Shown: positions 42,806 through 53,583 of the stretch, piece by piece
Position numbering within the stretch: the first letter of the stretch is position 1
Layout: each line of letters opens with the position of its first letter
Source of the DNA: Tieghemostelium lacteum
Lineage: Eukaryota > Evosea > Eumycetozoa > Dictyosteliales > Raperosteliaceae
Length of the DNA: 64,000 nt
Assembly (NCBI GenBank): GCA_001606155.1
Contig: LODT01000051.1
Coordinates: 186,001-250,000 of the forward strand
Reading direction: 5' to 3'
The notes under the pieces: generated by a model
Told to the model about the DNA's origin: nothing
Databases searched by the model: none
The model's input: only the letters and a program-made list of their open reading frames with translations
Made by a program: the position numbers and the translations under genes

Positions 42806-44803
42806 ATGAGTAATACCAATTTGGCTAGAAAATCAGTGACACCTCATAAGGTATCAGCTGCACCAAAGAATACAGAGTGGGGTATTGTTGGTAGAACTGT
42901 TGGTGTAACTATGACATCAATGCTTCAGAGAATGGGTAAAGCTGAAGTCACTCAAGCTAACCCTCAATTGGTCTTTGACAACACCAAAGTTAAGATTCTA
43001 AAGATTCTCTATGATGACACTATTAGAACCTCAAAAAAGATAGTTAGTAAAACCAACCACTACATTGGCTCAGTTCAACATGTAAAAGAGTCTTTAACTG
43101 AATTAACAAATTACTATACAACTGAACATTTCACTGGAAAATCTATTGATCTTATTGTAAATATTCATAATGATATTTCATCATTCAGAGAAAAACAGCA
43201 ATCATCTATTACCAATAGATACCTCTTACCTGCTGAAGCTTTTATTACAACCACATTGACACCTGCAAGAGTATGTTTAAAATATATATATTAAATTTAG
43301 ATTTTTAATAGTAAAACTAACTAATTTATATTAATGTTTTAGGATGCAAAGAAAAGATTTAGAAAGGCTAGATTAGAGTACGACTCAGCATTAAGTAAAT
43401 TAAAGATGAGTCAGTCTCAGAGTAATATAGATTTGAAACAATTGTATTTGGCACAATCACATTATGCTAAATACAAGTTGAGATATCTTCATAGACAATA
43501 TGAAGCTCAACATAAACTTTCAGATACTGTACAGAGACACAGTTTTGAATATCTAGTCCAGAGTATTAATTTATTGGCATCTTTGCATGACTACTATTCA
43601 AATGTATGTTCTCAATTGAATGCTGTTGAACCCACTATTAAAGAGATGAGAGAATATTCAGCCAAACAGAAAAAGACAAACACTGATAATAGACAAGATC
43701 AACAATTGAAACTCTATGAAATCTCAAGAGAAAAAGAAGAAAACAAATACAATGAAATAGTAGAGGTATTGTATTGATTTCTATATAATTGAATTTTATA
43801 ATAATAACAATATCCCCCACACCCCACCCACACACCCATTCTTAATACAATATTAACTAACAAATTTAATTTACAACAACAGATATTCTCATCACCAGAT
43901 TTGGCAGTTGTAAATGCAATTTGTTTATCAGCAGGAAGCGAACAGGAGATTATTTTAGAAGATCTTGTTAGAATTTTAGATGCACACAAACAAACACTAC
44001 CAATTATTAAATTGGGTATCACCAAAGAGATTAGTTCAACAAGTTCAGCTAGTACTTTGTTTAGAGGTAACTCAACACCAACTAAACTCATGACATCATT
44101 CACTAGAATGACAGGAAGACCATATCTAATCTCCACACTAAAACCCATCATTGACAAACTCTTGAAGGATCCATCTGGATATGAACTCGACCCTGAAAAG
44201 ACATCAGACACCACTGGTAATGTAGAAAGACTCACAAGCATCTGCCAAGAATTTCTCAATGACATTTATAACTCTATCGCAACATGTCCACTTCCATTTA
44301 GAGAGATGGCAAATCACTTACAAAATGAAGTTGTTAAAGTATTTCCAGAGAGTAAACATACATCAGTTGGAGGTTTCATTTTCCTTCGTTTCTTCTGTCC
44401 ATGTATATTGTCACCTGATAGTTGTGGACTTACAGATACTGCAAGTCTTACAATGGAAGCTAGAAGAGCTTTGATTCTCGTAAGTAAGACACTTCAGAAT
44501 CTAGCCAATGGTCTACCATTTGGTTCTAAGGAAACCTTCATGAAGGATATGAATCCATTCTTGGAGAGAAACATGGAAAGCTGCAGAGAATTCCTAGATA
44601 AAATTGCAGAGATGCCATCCAACACTGACTATAAACCTTTATCCTCCATCTCAGAAGTTAAATCCAAAGAACTCCCATCCATCCACAAACTTTTGATTAA
44701 AAATCTTGAAAAGATCTTTAAAACTCTCTGTCAATACAATCAACAATCTGTAACATTCCAATTAGTATCAGCACTCGGTAAACTTGGTGAATCTGAGCCA
44801 TAA
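42806..44803 (+). CDS. RasGAP with N-terminal BAR-like helical domain
   Basis: Exons 42806-43270, 43343-43765 and 43883-44803 (both splices phase 0); 602 residues. Residues about 35-290 are long charged helices (KILYDDTIRTSKKI, KYKLRYLHRQYEAQHK), like a BAR/AH domain that binds curved membranes. The RasGAP domain spans about 300-560. The Arg finger is Arg357 in TLFRGNSTPTK. The structural signature FLRFFCPCILSP is present. The Arg finger is kept, so Ras GTPase stimulation is likely. BAR plus RasGAP is plausible for dictyostelid macropinocytosis control, by inference. It is divergent from hyccin with 228 bases between starts. Confidence 0.87.
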
Positions 44804-45105
44804 ACAACCTCCAAATTCCCCTCCACACCATTTTTTTGTAATATTACCCACTTTTTCTCCCTCCACAAACAAGGTATACTATAAACAATAACAAAACCAA
44901 TCAACCATATGTATTTTAAAATAATCAATTCCAAATATATAACCTCTCCCCACCATTGTCAATTCTAATATAAAAAAAATAGACTAAATAAAGATAGTCC
45001 CGCAATTCATTATTATTTACACCTCTCCCCATACAGTGTAATTGACTATTTCTAGAATTCTTATTATCTATCTATCTAACTATAATATTATACCATCGGT
45101 GCTGA
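44804..45105. other. 3' flanks of two convergent genes
   Basis: AT-rich with C-rich patches (CTCTCCCC). It holds the 3' ends of the RasGAP and mL43 genes. No further feature. Confidence 0.45.
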
Positions 45106-45621
45106 CTAATTTGCAGCTTTATTTTCTGTAAATTCAATAAATGGATTCCAAAGCCCTTGAATAGATGGTGTTGTTTTTATATATCTATCTTTAAATTTTC
45201 TTGGTTTTTCACCTGAACTCTCTTTTAGATTTAGTATGTGTTTCATTATTTTATCCTCTTCTCTACCTCTTAATGGAAGTTGTTTAACAATTCCTGATTC
45301 TACAATTATTGTTTTAAATTGGAAAATGATTAGGTGTCTATACTCTAAATGATATCCTGTGTAGATGTATTCCGATAGTTACCATAATGTGCAACTAGAT
45401 ATGGGTGTTTTCCTCTATTAACTTCATCGCTATATTCAATTTGTGGATTACTGTCTTTAAATTCTTTAATATTTGTATTTAAAATGTTTCTAATGTATTT
45501 ACTTGATCCTGAAAGATCACAATATCTAATTACAAGTTTTTTTAACTGCCATACACCTATGAGTTGAAAGTTAGTACATGGAAGTAATCAATAATGTAAA
45601 TTATTTACCATTCTTTGACAT
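45106..45621 (-). CDS. mrpl43: Mitochondrial ribosomal protein mL43
   Basis: Large-subunit mitoribosomal protein of the L51/S25/CI-B8 thioredoxin-like fold. Exons 45621-45609 (only 13 bases, MSKN plus one base), 45556-45383 and 45299-45106; phases 1 and 1; 126 residues, stop TAG. The joined protein reads MSKNGVWQLKKLVIRYC, then GGSSR-like SGSSKYIRNILN, then NPQIEYSD and HPYLVAHYESG, the hallmark order of mL43. The C-terminal helix carries LPLRGREEDKIMKHI, then PSIQGLWNPF. It is split so finely that no long open frame marks it. It is paired head-to-head with uL4m. Confidence 0.85.
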
Positions 45622-45733
45622 TTTTAGTTGAAAGTCTTTATGCAAAAAAAAATGAAATTTTTTTCATTTTCGTTTTCATCATTTTTCATTGTTTTTGTAT
45701 ATTTAGGTGTGTTGTTAGATTTATATTAACCAA
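45622..45733. promoter_or_regulatory. Shared promoter of two mitoribosomal protein genes
   Basis: Only 112 bases separate the start codons of mL43 (minus) and uL4m (plus). The interval has poly-A and poly-T stretches and a TTTTCATTTTCG(TTTTCATC) run. A bidirectional promoter would co-express the two proteins. This is inferred from layout. Confidence 0.5.
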
Positions 45734-46585
45734 ATGATGTTGAATCTTTGCAAGACATTTCAAACATCAATAAGTTTAACTTCAAAAGTTAACTTAGGCA
45801 ATCAAATATATAAAGTATATATATATATGATAACTAAAATGAGATATTCGAAAGTATTGTTGGATATTAACATTAATGATCAATAGGGATTACTGTATAG
45901 AGGTTACTCAACACAGACACTTACCAATACAAATAATACAAATAATCAAAAAGAGGAGATTACAGGAACAGTTGAAGTACCATTAATAAAATTCTCAAAT
46001 AAAGAAGTTACAGGTAGTATTCAATTACAAAAGAATGTATTTGCAGTACCTCTACGTGTAGATATTCTACATCGTATTGTACGTTGGCAAAGAGCAAAAG
46101 CCAGACAGGGAACACATGATACATTAAATATGGGAAAGATGGACAAGACCAATAAGAAACCATTCAGACAGAAGGGTACTGGTAATGCCAGAAGAGGTAC
46201 AAACCATGCTGTACACTTTAAAGGTGGTGCTGTTGCACATGGTCCTCACCCCAGAGATCACTCCTTTGACTTGCAGAAGAAAGTCAGAAAATTAGGTTTG
46301 AAGATTGCACTCTCTACCAAACTTCAACAAAACAAGTTGGTGTTGATTGAGAGCTTTGATTTGGAATCACATAAAACCAAAGACTTATTATCAAAGATTC
46401 CTGAGGAATGGGGAAGATCTTTACTTGTAGACAGATTTATTTCAAGAGAATTGGGTCTATCCAGTTTAAATTCACCTCGTGTTGATACTATTGCTGAAAG
46501 AGGTCTAAATGTATATTCAATTTTAGAACATGATACTGTAGTTTTAACTAAAGAATCTGCTGAAATTCTACAAAAAAGACTATAA
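45734..46585 (+). CDS. mrpl4: Mitochondrial ribosomal protein uL4m
   Basis: Large-subunit protein that lines the exit tunnel. Exons 45734-45814 and 45887-46585 (phase 0, GTATAT...CAATAG); 259 residues. Residues 1-45 are a mitochondrial leader (MMLNLCKTFQTS...). The conserved core is VPLRVDILHRIVRWQRAKARQG, then FRQKGTGNARRGT and GGAVAHGPHPRDHSF, which match the bacterial L4 loop. The rest, KKVRKLGLKIALSTK, is family-typical. All conserved blocks are intact. Confidence 0.93.
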
Positions 46586-46960
46586 GAAATAAATATTAAT
46601 AGATATAAAAACACATCACAAACTAGAATTTCACTGAGCTATTTTGACCTGTTCACCCCACACCACAAAAGATATTTTTTATTTTTTTATAAAGTCGGTG
46701 TATAACATTAATTAGTAAATATAGAAAAAATAACAGATTTTAAACGGATTATGATAATATTTTATTTTGTTGATTACCATAGGTTATGGTATGACAAACT
46801 TATCGTGTCTATGAAAAAGGGTACCAAAAAAGGGGAGAAATAATGACATTGTAAAAAATCTATTTTTTTTCCTTTTAGTTTTTTTTCACTGGCTTTTCAC
46901 ATCAATTTTTTTTCATTTTTTTTATTAGTTTTTTAAATATTTGTATATTATCAATCAGAA
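46586..46960. other. Intergenic, no gene seen
   Basis: AT-rich with poly-T tracts just before the carrier gene. A short inverted repeat TACCATA-GGT-TATGGTA near 46780 is too small to interpret. Confidence 0.4.
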
Positions 46961-49344
46961 ATGCTAAGTAGACTTAGTAAAACTTCTTATTTATTTAGAA
47001 CCATTCATAAGAATGTATGATTTTATAAACTTGATTTGGAAATTTATTTCCTTTTGTTCACTTCAAAGTGTGTGCAAGTTCATATTAATATAAAATATAT
47101 TTTTACCAAATTTAGAGTAAAAGTGTGAGAAACTTTACTACCACCAATTCAAAGAATTACAATAGAGATTATAGTCAACAACAACAAAATAACAAATCAG
47201 GTAATGGTAAAAAATTATTTTTAGGTTCATTGGCAGCATTAGTTGCACTAGGTACCAGTGTGACTCTTTTGGATGATGACAGCAACAGAAAGAACAATCC
47301 AAACTACCAAAGACAAAAAGATACATTTGATAAATTTGCATCAACAGTCATAGAAGGAAAGAAACATATGACTGCCAATGATTTCTTGACTGTTTTGACA
47401 ACACCAGAGTCACCAGAGGCCAGAGGTGACCAGATTCTAAAAGCCACTTTGGATGCTGATAAATTTAAGATTCTCTTTCAGATTGCAGATGTAGATCATA
47501 CTGGGTACATTAGTTTTGATGAATATGTAATGTTTGATGAATTGATGGCTAAACCAGAAGCTGAGTATTTCTTAGCTTTCAAACTATTTGATAGAGATGG
47601 TAATGGTAAAATCTCAAAAGAGGATTTTAAAAATGTAGTTACTGCAAGTTTAGATCCATCTATTCCATTCAATTTCGATTGTGAATTGGTTAAACTCTAT
47701 TTTGGTAATGGAAAGAATGAATTAAATTATTCACAATTTACTCAATTGTTGAAGGATTTACAACAAGAACGTGTAAAGTATGTATACTCTACCTACCAAA
47801 CCCACACACTTTTAAAATTGATTTTTAAAATTAACACACTAAATTATTAAAATGATTAATATAGACAAGAATTTAAATTTTATGATAAATCACAAACTGG
47901 TTATATTCCAAAAGATAAATTTGCAAAGATTCTCAGTTCAGTGAAATTAAGAAAGATTCCAGATGAGATTAAAGATAAATTGGAAACCATTTCAGAGATG
48001 AATAAACAAACTGGTCATGAAAAAGAAGTCAGTTATTCACAATTTGTAGCTACCAATGATATGTTATTACACATTCCATCTTATGGCAGAGTACTAAGAG
48101 CTGCCATTCAAAGAGTCAACAAGGAGAGTGTCACCAAAGAAGAATTCCTTGAGGAATCACGTACCAGTACAAGTATTGAAATCACTCCAATGGAAGTTGA
48201 CATTATCTTCCACTTGTTTGACTACAACAAGGATGGTAAACTCTCCATTAAAGATTTTGTTTCCTCCACTGGCATCATTCCAAAATTTGAAAACTTTGTA
48301 CCCAAACCTCAAACCCCAACTAAACCTTCAACCTCAATCAAAAGCCACCACGTAGTCCAAGACAAAACCCCAACTCAAAAGCTCCTCGAATCCATTGAGA
48401 ACTTTGCCTTGGGTTCCGTCGCAGGAGGTATCGGTGCAGCTGCCGTATACCCAATTGATTTAGTCAAAACTCGTATGCAGAATCAAAGAGCCGTAGACCC
48501 AAGTCAAAGAGTCTACAATAACAGTTGGGACTGTTTCAAAAAGGTTGTTAGAAACGAAGGTGTCAGAGGCCTCTACAAGGGTCTTGGACCACAAATGGTT
48601 GGTGTAGCCCCTGAAAAGGCCATTAAATTAACTGTAAACGATCTGCTTAGAGACCTCTTTGAAGATAAATCCAAAGGTGAGATCTATTTCCCATTGGAGG
48701 TCTTAGCAGGTGGTTTTGCAGGTATGTCACAAGTTTGCGTAACCAATCCACTTGAAATTGTTAAAATTCGTCTACAAGTTCAATCTTCAGGACCTAAAGT
48801 CTCAGCATGGCAGACATGCAAGGAATTAGGATTCACAGGTCTCTATAAAGGTGCCGGCGCATGTTTACTTAGAGATATCCCATTTTCAGCCATCTATTTC
48901 CCAACTTATGCCAAGATGAAGACTGTACTCGCCGATGAAAATGGTAAATTGGGAGCAACAGATCTATTGATTGCAGGTGCTGTTGCAGGTATTCCAGCAG
49001 CTTCCTTAGTAACTCCAGCTGATGTCATTAAGACTCGTTTGCAAGTTAAAGCTAAGGCTGGTGAACAGACTTACTCGGGTATCAGAGATTGTTTTGTAAA
49101 AGTACTAAAAGAAGAGGGTCCAAAAGCTTTCTTTAAAGGATGTGTTGCAAGAGTTTGTCGTTCATCTCCACAATTTGGTGTCACATTGCTTTCCTATGAG
49201 TTATTACAAAATTACTTTGCCCCACATATCACTCCAAGAGTACCAACTAATGCTCCAATTACAAAATCTGATTTCAGCGTCATCAGAGGAAAGAACTCTG
49301 CTGTTGAGAAAGTTCACGAAATGGAAAGTAAATTTGGTATCTAA
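46961..49344 (+). CDS. mcfO: Calcium-regulated mitochondrial carrier, aralar/citrin type
   Basis: Aspartate-glutamate exchanger-like carrier (SLC25A12/13). Exons 46961-47014, 47116-47777 and 47865-49344 (phases 0 and 2); 731 residues. A short leader ([18 protein letters not shown]) is encoded by exon 1. The N-terminal half holds EF-hands: [24 protein letters not shown] and [12 protein letters not shown] have good calcium ligands, while [12 protein letters not shown] is weaker. The C-terminal half has three carrier repeats with [22 protein letters not shown] and [11 protein letters not shown]. Family members feed the malate-aspartate shuttle. It sits beside uL4m but with its own promoter. Confidence 0.92.
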
Positions 49345-49594
49345 ACATCATCTTAAATTCCAAAAATCAAATTTAAAAAAATATCAAAAAATATCTTCCC
49401 ACCATCGCTCCACCATTGTCAAATAAATAGGTTTTACAAAAACCAATGTTTTCAAAATAATAATATCTTGAAGTCTACTCACTTCCCAAAAAAACGACTA
49501 AAACGACCCTTTTTTGAACTTTCAAAATATTTTTTTATTTTTTTTTTCAATTTTTTTTTTTTTTTAATTTTACAATTTGAATTCATCAAGAGAT

Positions 49595-51120
49595 ATGTCA
49601 AATAAACAAAAGTTTAACTTGTTCGAATTAACTGGAGGACCCAGTAAAACTGATTTACCATCTGCACCAAAAAGGTAAGGTAGCATCTTTTAGGTTATTT
49701 AGATAGTATATTAATATTTGTAATTGAATATTTAGTTCCTATGCTGATGAAGAAAACCAAGGACAAGGTCAAGGTTACAGATCTGGACGTGGCGGATACA
49801 ATAAAGGTGGATACAACAGAGATGGTGGATACAACAGAGATGGTGGTTATGGTCAAAATAGAGATGGTGGAAATTCCCCACAATCTAATACACCTTTTGA
49901 AAAGTAATTATACCCTTTTTTTGGATCTTGAAATTTGTGGTGTTTTGGATTTTTAACATTTTATTTGTTTTATTTGTGTATTTAGGAAACCTGAAGAAGA
50001 TGATTTCCCACCTCTAGGTGCTGAGGCTACTAAAAAGCCTGTAAAGAAACCTGAACAATCTAGCGGTCCATCAACTGGTGGTCGTCAAGATGATGAAGAG
50101 GAACAACCACAAAGCGATAACCAATATGATAATAGAGATGGTGGTGACAGATACCAAAATAGAGGTGGATATGGTGGTGGTGGTTATAACAGGGATAGAG
50201 AAGACCGTGGTTATGATAACAGGGATAGAGATGGTGGTGATAGATACCAAAATAGAGGTGGATATGGTGGTGGTGGCTACAATAGAGATGGTGGTGACAG
50301 ATACAATAACAGAGGTGGTTATGGTGGTGGTGGTGGCTACAATAGAGATGGTGGTGATAGATACAATAACAGAGGTGGTTATGGTGGTGGTGGCTACAAT
50401 AGAGATGGTGGTGACAGATACAATAACAACAGAGTTGGTTATGAAAACAGAGATAGATATAACAATAACAGAAATAGAGATGACGAAAACACACAACCAC
50501 AAGACAATAACAGATCTGACGACAAACATGATGATAACAGACAACCACAAGACGATAATAGATCAAATGAAAGACAAGATGATAACATACAACCACAAGA
50601 TGATAACAGACAACCACAAGATGATAACAGACAACCACAAGACAGACAAGATAGATATGATCCAAGATTCAAAGATGGAGTATCACCATTCAATTTCAAC
50701 AATAACAGAAATAGAGAAAATAGAGATAACAGATACCAAAACAGAGATGGTAATGATCGTGGTTATGATAACAGAGACAGATACCAAAACAGAGATGGTG
50801 GAAACAGATACAATAGAAACTCTCAAGATAGAGATGAAAATAGAAATACTTACAATAGACCACAAAGAGAGTACCAATCAAAGAGTGACACTGTCGATAA
50901 CTGGAGATCTGGTAGTGATGTAGACACTGGTGCCTTTAAGAAACTCTCTTTACACGAAGGTGGTGGAAACCAACCAAGAGAAAACAGAGGTGGTGGTAGT
51001 GGATACGGTAGAGGCGGTTACAATAACAGAGATGGTGGTAATCGTAATTATAACAATAGACCACCAAGAGAGAATGATCAACAACAACCAAGAGACAATG
51101 AACAACAACCTTCAAACTAA
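49595..51120 (+). CDS. RGG-box, Gly/Arg/Asn-rich RNA-binding-type protein
   Basis: Exons 49595-49674, 49736-49903 and 49986-51120 (phases 2 and 2); 460 residues. It opens MSNKQKFNLFELTGGPSK, somewhat like Stm1/SERBP1 or eIF4B relatives, and then DDFPPLGAEATKKP, a motif seen in translation-associated proteins. The body is made of YNRDGGDRYNNRGGYGGGG units, then QPQDDNR units, then a WRSG segment and a final GRGGYNNRDGG. RGG boxes bind RNA and drive condensates. I cannot place it in one family. Because the repeat is made of multiples of three, other frames and the reverse strand are also open and should be ignored. Confidence 0.8.
50140..50440 (+). repeat. Tandem 57-base repeat coding for RGG units
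   Basis: About five imperfect copies of a unit coding YNRDGGDRYNNRGGYGGGG. Copies near 50278-50440 are almost identical, pointing to recent expansion. Confidence 0.8.
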
Positions 51121-51140
51121 TTAATAACTCACTCATCAAA

Positions 51141-51181
51141 CAATCAAACAAACAAAAACAAAAATTACCCAAACCTTGACA
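51141..51181 (+). repeat. Direct repeat, copy 1 (copy 2 at 52888-52928)
   Basis: A 41-base stretch in the 3' flank of the RGG gene is repeated exactly 1.75 kb downstream. It brackets the accessory patch. Confidence 0.9.
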
Positions 51182-51237
51182 TAATCCTCCCTCCTATTTT
51201 ACCTTTTTCCCCCATATCTAATTCCTTCTTTAAAATT

Positions 51238-51281
51238 GTTGGATACTCTAACAATTATTTAAATTCTCTAAAAATTTATAT
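51238..51281 (+). repeat. Inverted repeat, copy 1 (copy 2 at 52938-52981)
   Basis: About 44 bases match the reverse complement of 52938-52981 with two mismatches. Copy 2 lies right after the direct repeat copy, so the flank was duplicated with an internal inversion. Confidence 0.85.
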
Positions 51282-51382
51282 ATAAAATAGTTAGTCACAA
51301 TTAATTACATAATATTATTCCAATTACAGTTTATATCTATTTTTTTTTGTGATAATCAAAAAAGTTGTGTTTTTACAATAAA

Positions 51383-51574
51383 ATGTCCAATTCAAACACA
51401 AAACAAAAATATCTAAAATATATTTCTCAAAAAAATTGCTATTTATATAAAATGCAACAAAAAACAATTGTAATTGATGATGAAATTGAATTATTAGATT
51501 ATTTATTGAAAATACTTATAAATAATGAAGCTAAACCACCGCAACTAATGGATAATAGGCAATTAACCTTTTAA
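51383..51574 (+). CDS. Possible small protein, 63 residues
   Basis: ATG at 51383 (MSNSNTKQKYLKYISQ), stop TAA at 51572-51574. Lys/Asn/Ile-rich with a segment VIDDEIELLDYLLKILI that could form a helix. No family is recognised. It lies in the accessory patch and may be chance. Confidence 0.3.
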   Translation: MSNSNTKQKYLKYISQKNCYLYKMQQKTIVIDDEIELLDYLLKILINNEAKPPQLMDNRQLTF

Positions 51575-51647
51575 TTCCTATTCTCACACCCTAGTTTTTA
51601 GTCAAATATAGACTAGAATTAATATTAGTCATTGAATAGGTTAAATA

Positions 51648-52169
51648 TTAACCAGTAATACATACAGAAGGCACAGCATTTATCACTTCATAATCCCCAG
51701 CTGGATAAGGAGGCATAACTTGAATATTATTTGGATCACCTCTTACTTTTAAATTACCATGAGATAGATGGAGACCTCTAGCAATACTATCCCAATCTGA
51801 TCCAGCAGCAAATAAATGCTGTGCAACACCATTTCCACGGACAAAAACACGGACTTGGCCTACAGAAACTTGTAGTTGAACAGGTAGAATTGGATCCAAA
51901 CACACATAAATATAGGAGTTCAAGCCACCAGGATGCACTAAATTACCATTAATCCATACACTATCGAATGGTTGTAACAATTGCATTTCATCACAGTTAT
52001 TATTATTAACAAAATCTATGTTGTCAGTATATAATAAATTAAGACGTTGATTTGGAACCCCTAACTGTGGTCTTTCTCTAATTTTATCAATTAACTGGGA
52101 AAAGATCTCAACTCCATCTGCATTGACAGAATCAGAGTTTCCGTTGAAATAAACTCTATAAAAATTCAT
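51648..52169 (-). CDS. Hypothetical protein, 173 residues
   Basis: Intron-less open frame with ATG at 52169-52167 (MNFYRVYFNGNSDSV). It looks like a folded beta-rich domain (FDSVWINGNLVHPGG, QVRVFVRGNGVAQHLF, WDSIARGLHLSHGNL). Codon use is normal and less AT-rich than the flanks. I do not recognise the family. It has the same strand as the adjoining Polinton-like fragments, so it might be part of that element or a host gene beside it. Confidence 0.6.
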   Translation of the reverse strand: MNFYRVYFNGNSDSVNADGVEIFSQLIDKIRERPQLGVPNQRLNLLYTDNIDFVNNNNCDEMQLLQPFDSVWINGNLVHPGGLNSYIYVCLDPILPVQLQVSVGQVRVFVRGNGVAQHLFAAGSDWDSIARGLHLSHGNLKVRGDPNNIQVMPPYPAGDYEVINAVPSVCITG

Positions 52170-52349
52170 TTGGAATTAATGATATGAAAAAGAAAATAAA
52201 AGTTTAAATACAAGTGTGTTTAATAGATTTTTTGTGATTTTCGTTTAATTTATTGATGATCGTCTTTAGGGGTCTGATTTGCTTCATTGAATATTAACAT
52301 ATGTTGTGACAATAACATGTACTTCAAATATTAAATTTAAATATCCTAT

Positions 52350-52890
52350 TATTTATTTGTACTACCACAAACAGCACATTTACTCTTTATTGCTTTTCTT
52401 CCATTCTTCAAACAACATCTGCAACTAAATGTGCTACTAATGAAGGAATGTTAATTGTTGTTCTGAAACTTGTATTAACATTTTATATATTATCAAAATA
52501 AATTATTATTCATTTGTATATTCTATATTAAAATCTTTCTTGAAGAAACCATTTCTATCAATGTAAAAGAAATGTTATTTTTCTTCTGTTGCTGTATCAT
52601 ACATTTCCTTAAATTCTCGAAAAGGAATAGTTATTGATAGTTTTTCATTAATTGTTTCATAATTAAATCTATGTTTTTAAATAAAAGAACATAATCTAAA
52701 TTTCCTTTCCTAATACTAGATGATGTATCTTTCCATGATTAGTACTAATCATAACCTTAGAGCTAAAATGTCTATGAATATTCATTAATTTTGGTATTGC
52801 TGGGTTTTTTAACTCCTTTGATAAATTATCAAAAATAAAAAGGAAATCGGGTGTAAGAAAAAGATGAAAAATTTTACCTATTCTGATCAA
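52350..52890 (-). mobile_element. Broken Polinton-like (virus-like) element fossil
   Basis: Two reverse-strand fragments fit this class. Bases about 52515-52890 look like the C-terminal half of an FtsK/HerA-type packaging ATPase: a hydrophobic strand ending FIFDN (Walker B-like), then RHFSSKVMISTN, and further on a FREFKEMYDTATEE motif. Bases about 52355-52450 look like a Zn-ribbon of the kind such elements carry (NGRKAIKSKCAVCGSTNK). The element is broken, with roughly two or three interruptions, and no integrase, polymerase or capsid gene is seen. The 173-residue frame at 51648-52169 may belong to it. Moderate age: recognisable but decayed. Confidence 0.55.
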
Positions 52891-52928
52891 TCAAACAAAC
52901 AAAAACAAAAATTACCCAAACCTTGACA
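52888..52928 (+). repeat. Direct repeat, copy 2
   Basis: Exact 41-base copy of 51141-51181, placed just outside the fossil. Confidence 0.9.
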
Positions 52929-52937
52929 GAATTTCCT

Positions 52938-52981
52938 ATATAAATGTTTAGAGAATTTAAATAATTTTTAGAGTATCCAAC
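52938..52981 (-). repeat. Inverted repeat, copy 2
   Basis: Reverse complement of 51238-51281 with two mismatches over 44 bases. It abuts the 26S rRNA fragment region. Confidence 0.85.
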
Positions 52982-53043
52982 AGTAGCTGCAGGTCACTGT
53001 TTTTTCAAACAAACCTACAGAGCAGTGATCTGGCATTACAGTT

Positions 53044-53166
53044 CCTCTAAACCCAGCTCACGTTCCTTTTTAGTGGGTGAACAATCCAACACTTTGTGAA
53101 TTCTGCTTCAATGATAAGAAGAGCCGACATCGAAGGATCAAAAAGCATTTGGCTGCCACAAGCCAT

Positions 53167-53197
<31 letters not shown>

Positions 53198-53250
53198 AGG
53201 CTTAAGATTAAAGCTCATAAAGGATCGATAGGCCCTACTTTCGTAGTACC
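53044..53250 (-). pseudogene. Fragment of nuclear 26S/28S rRNA
   Basis: The reverse strand matches the conserved 3' part of nuclear large-subunit rRNA: GAGGTGTCAGAAAAGTTACC and CACAGGGATAA, then GGCTTGTGGCAGCC, CTTTTTGATCCTTCGATGTC, CAGAATTCAC and GGATTGTTCACCCACTA, GAGCTGGGTTTAG. Against the universal sequence it lacks a stretch of about 17 bases between GCAGCCAA and CTTTTTGATCC and has scattered changes. It is a lone insert of about 200 bases, not an rDNA unit, so a dead copy. Confidence 0.88.
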
Positions 53251-53583
53251 GATTAGTACTACTATAGCGCGAATCCAACAAAATTTTTAAAAATCCAAAA
53301 AAGGCTTGTTTTTTTAATTTTAAAATTTAAATAAATTCAATATCGACACTTTAGTGACACTAAATTAATACTCTTTAGGAGTTATTTAATTGATAATTTA
53401 AAATTTTAAGCCTATGAACTATGAATGCCAAAAAACCTAAAAAGACGATTTTTTGAAAAATTTGTAACAAGTTTAATCAATAAAAATTGTGTTTGAATTA
53501 ATAAAATATCTAATTAAAACGAAAACAGAATTATTGAAATTTTTTTTTCTATTTTGATTATTCATACTTACCTTATAATAAAA

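Noticed and set aside
46775-46800. Short inverted repeat as a terminator or hairpin RNA
   Set aside because: Seven-base arms in AT-rich spacer are expected by chance.
50060-50923. Long frames on both strands across the RGG repeats
   Set aside because: They are frame shadows of a repeat whose unit is a multiple of three; only the spliced plus-strand frame gives RGG text and fits the upstream exons.
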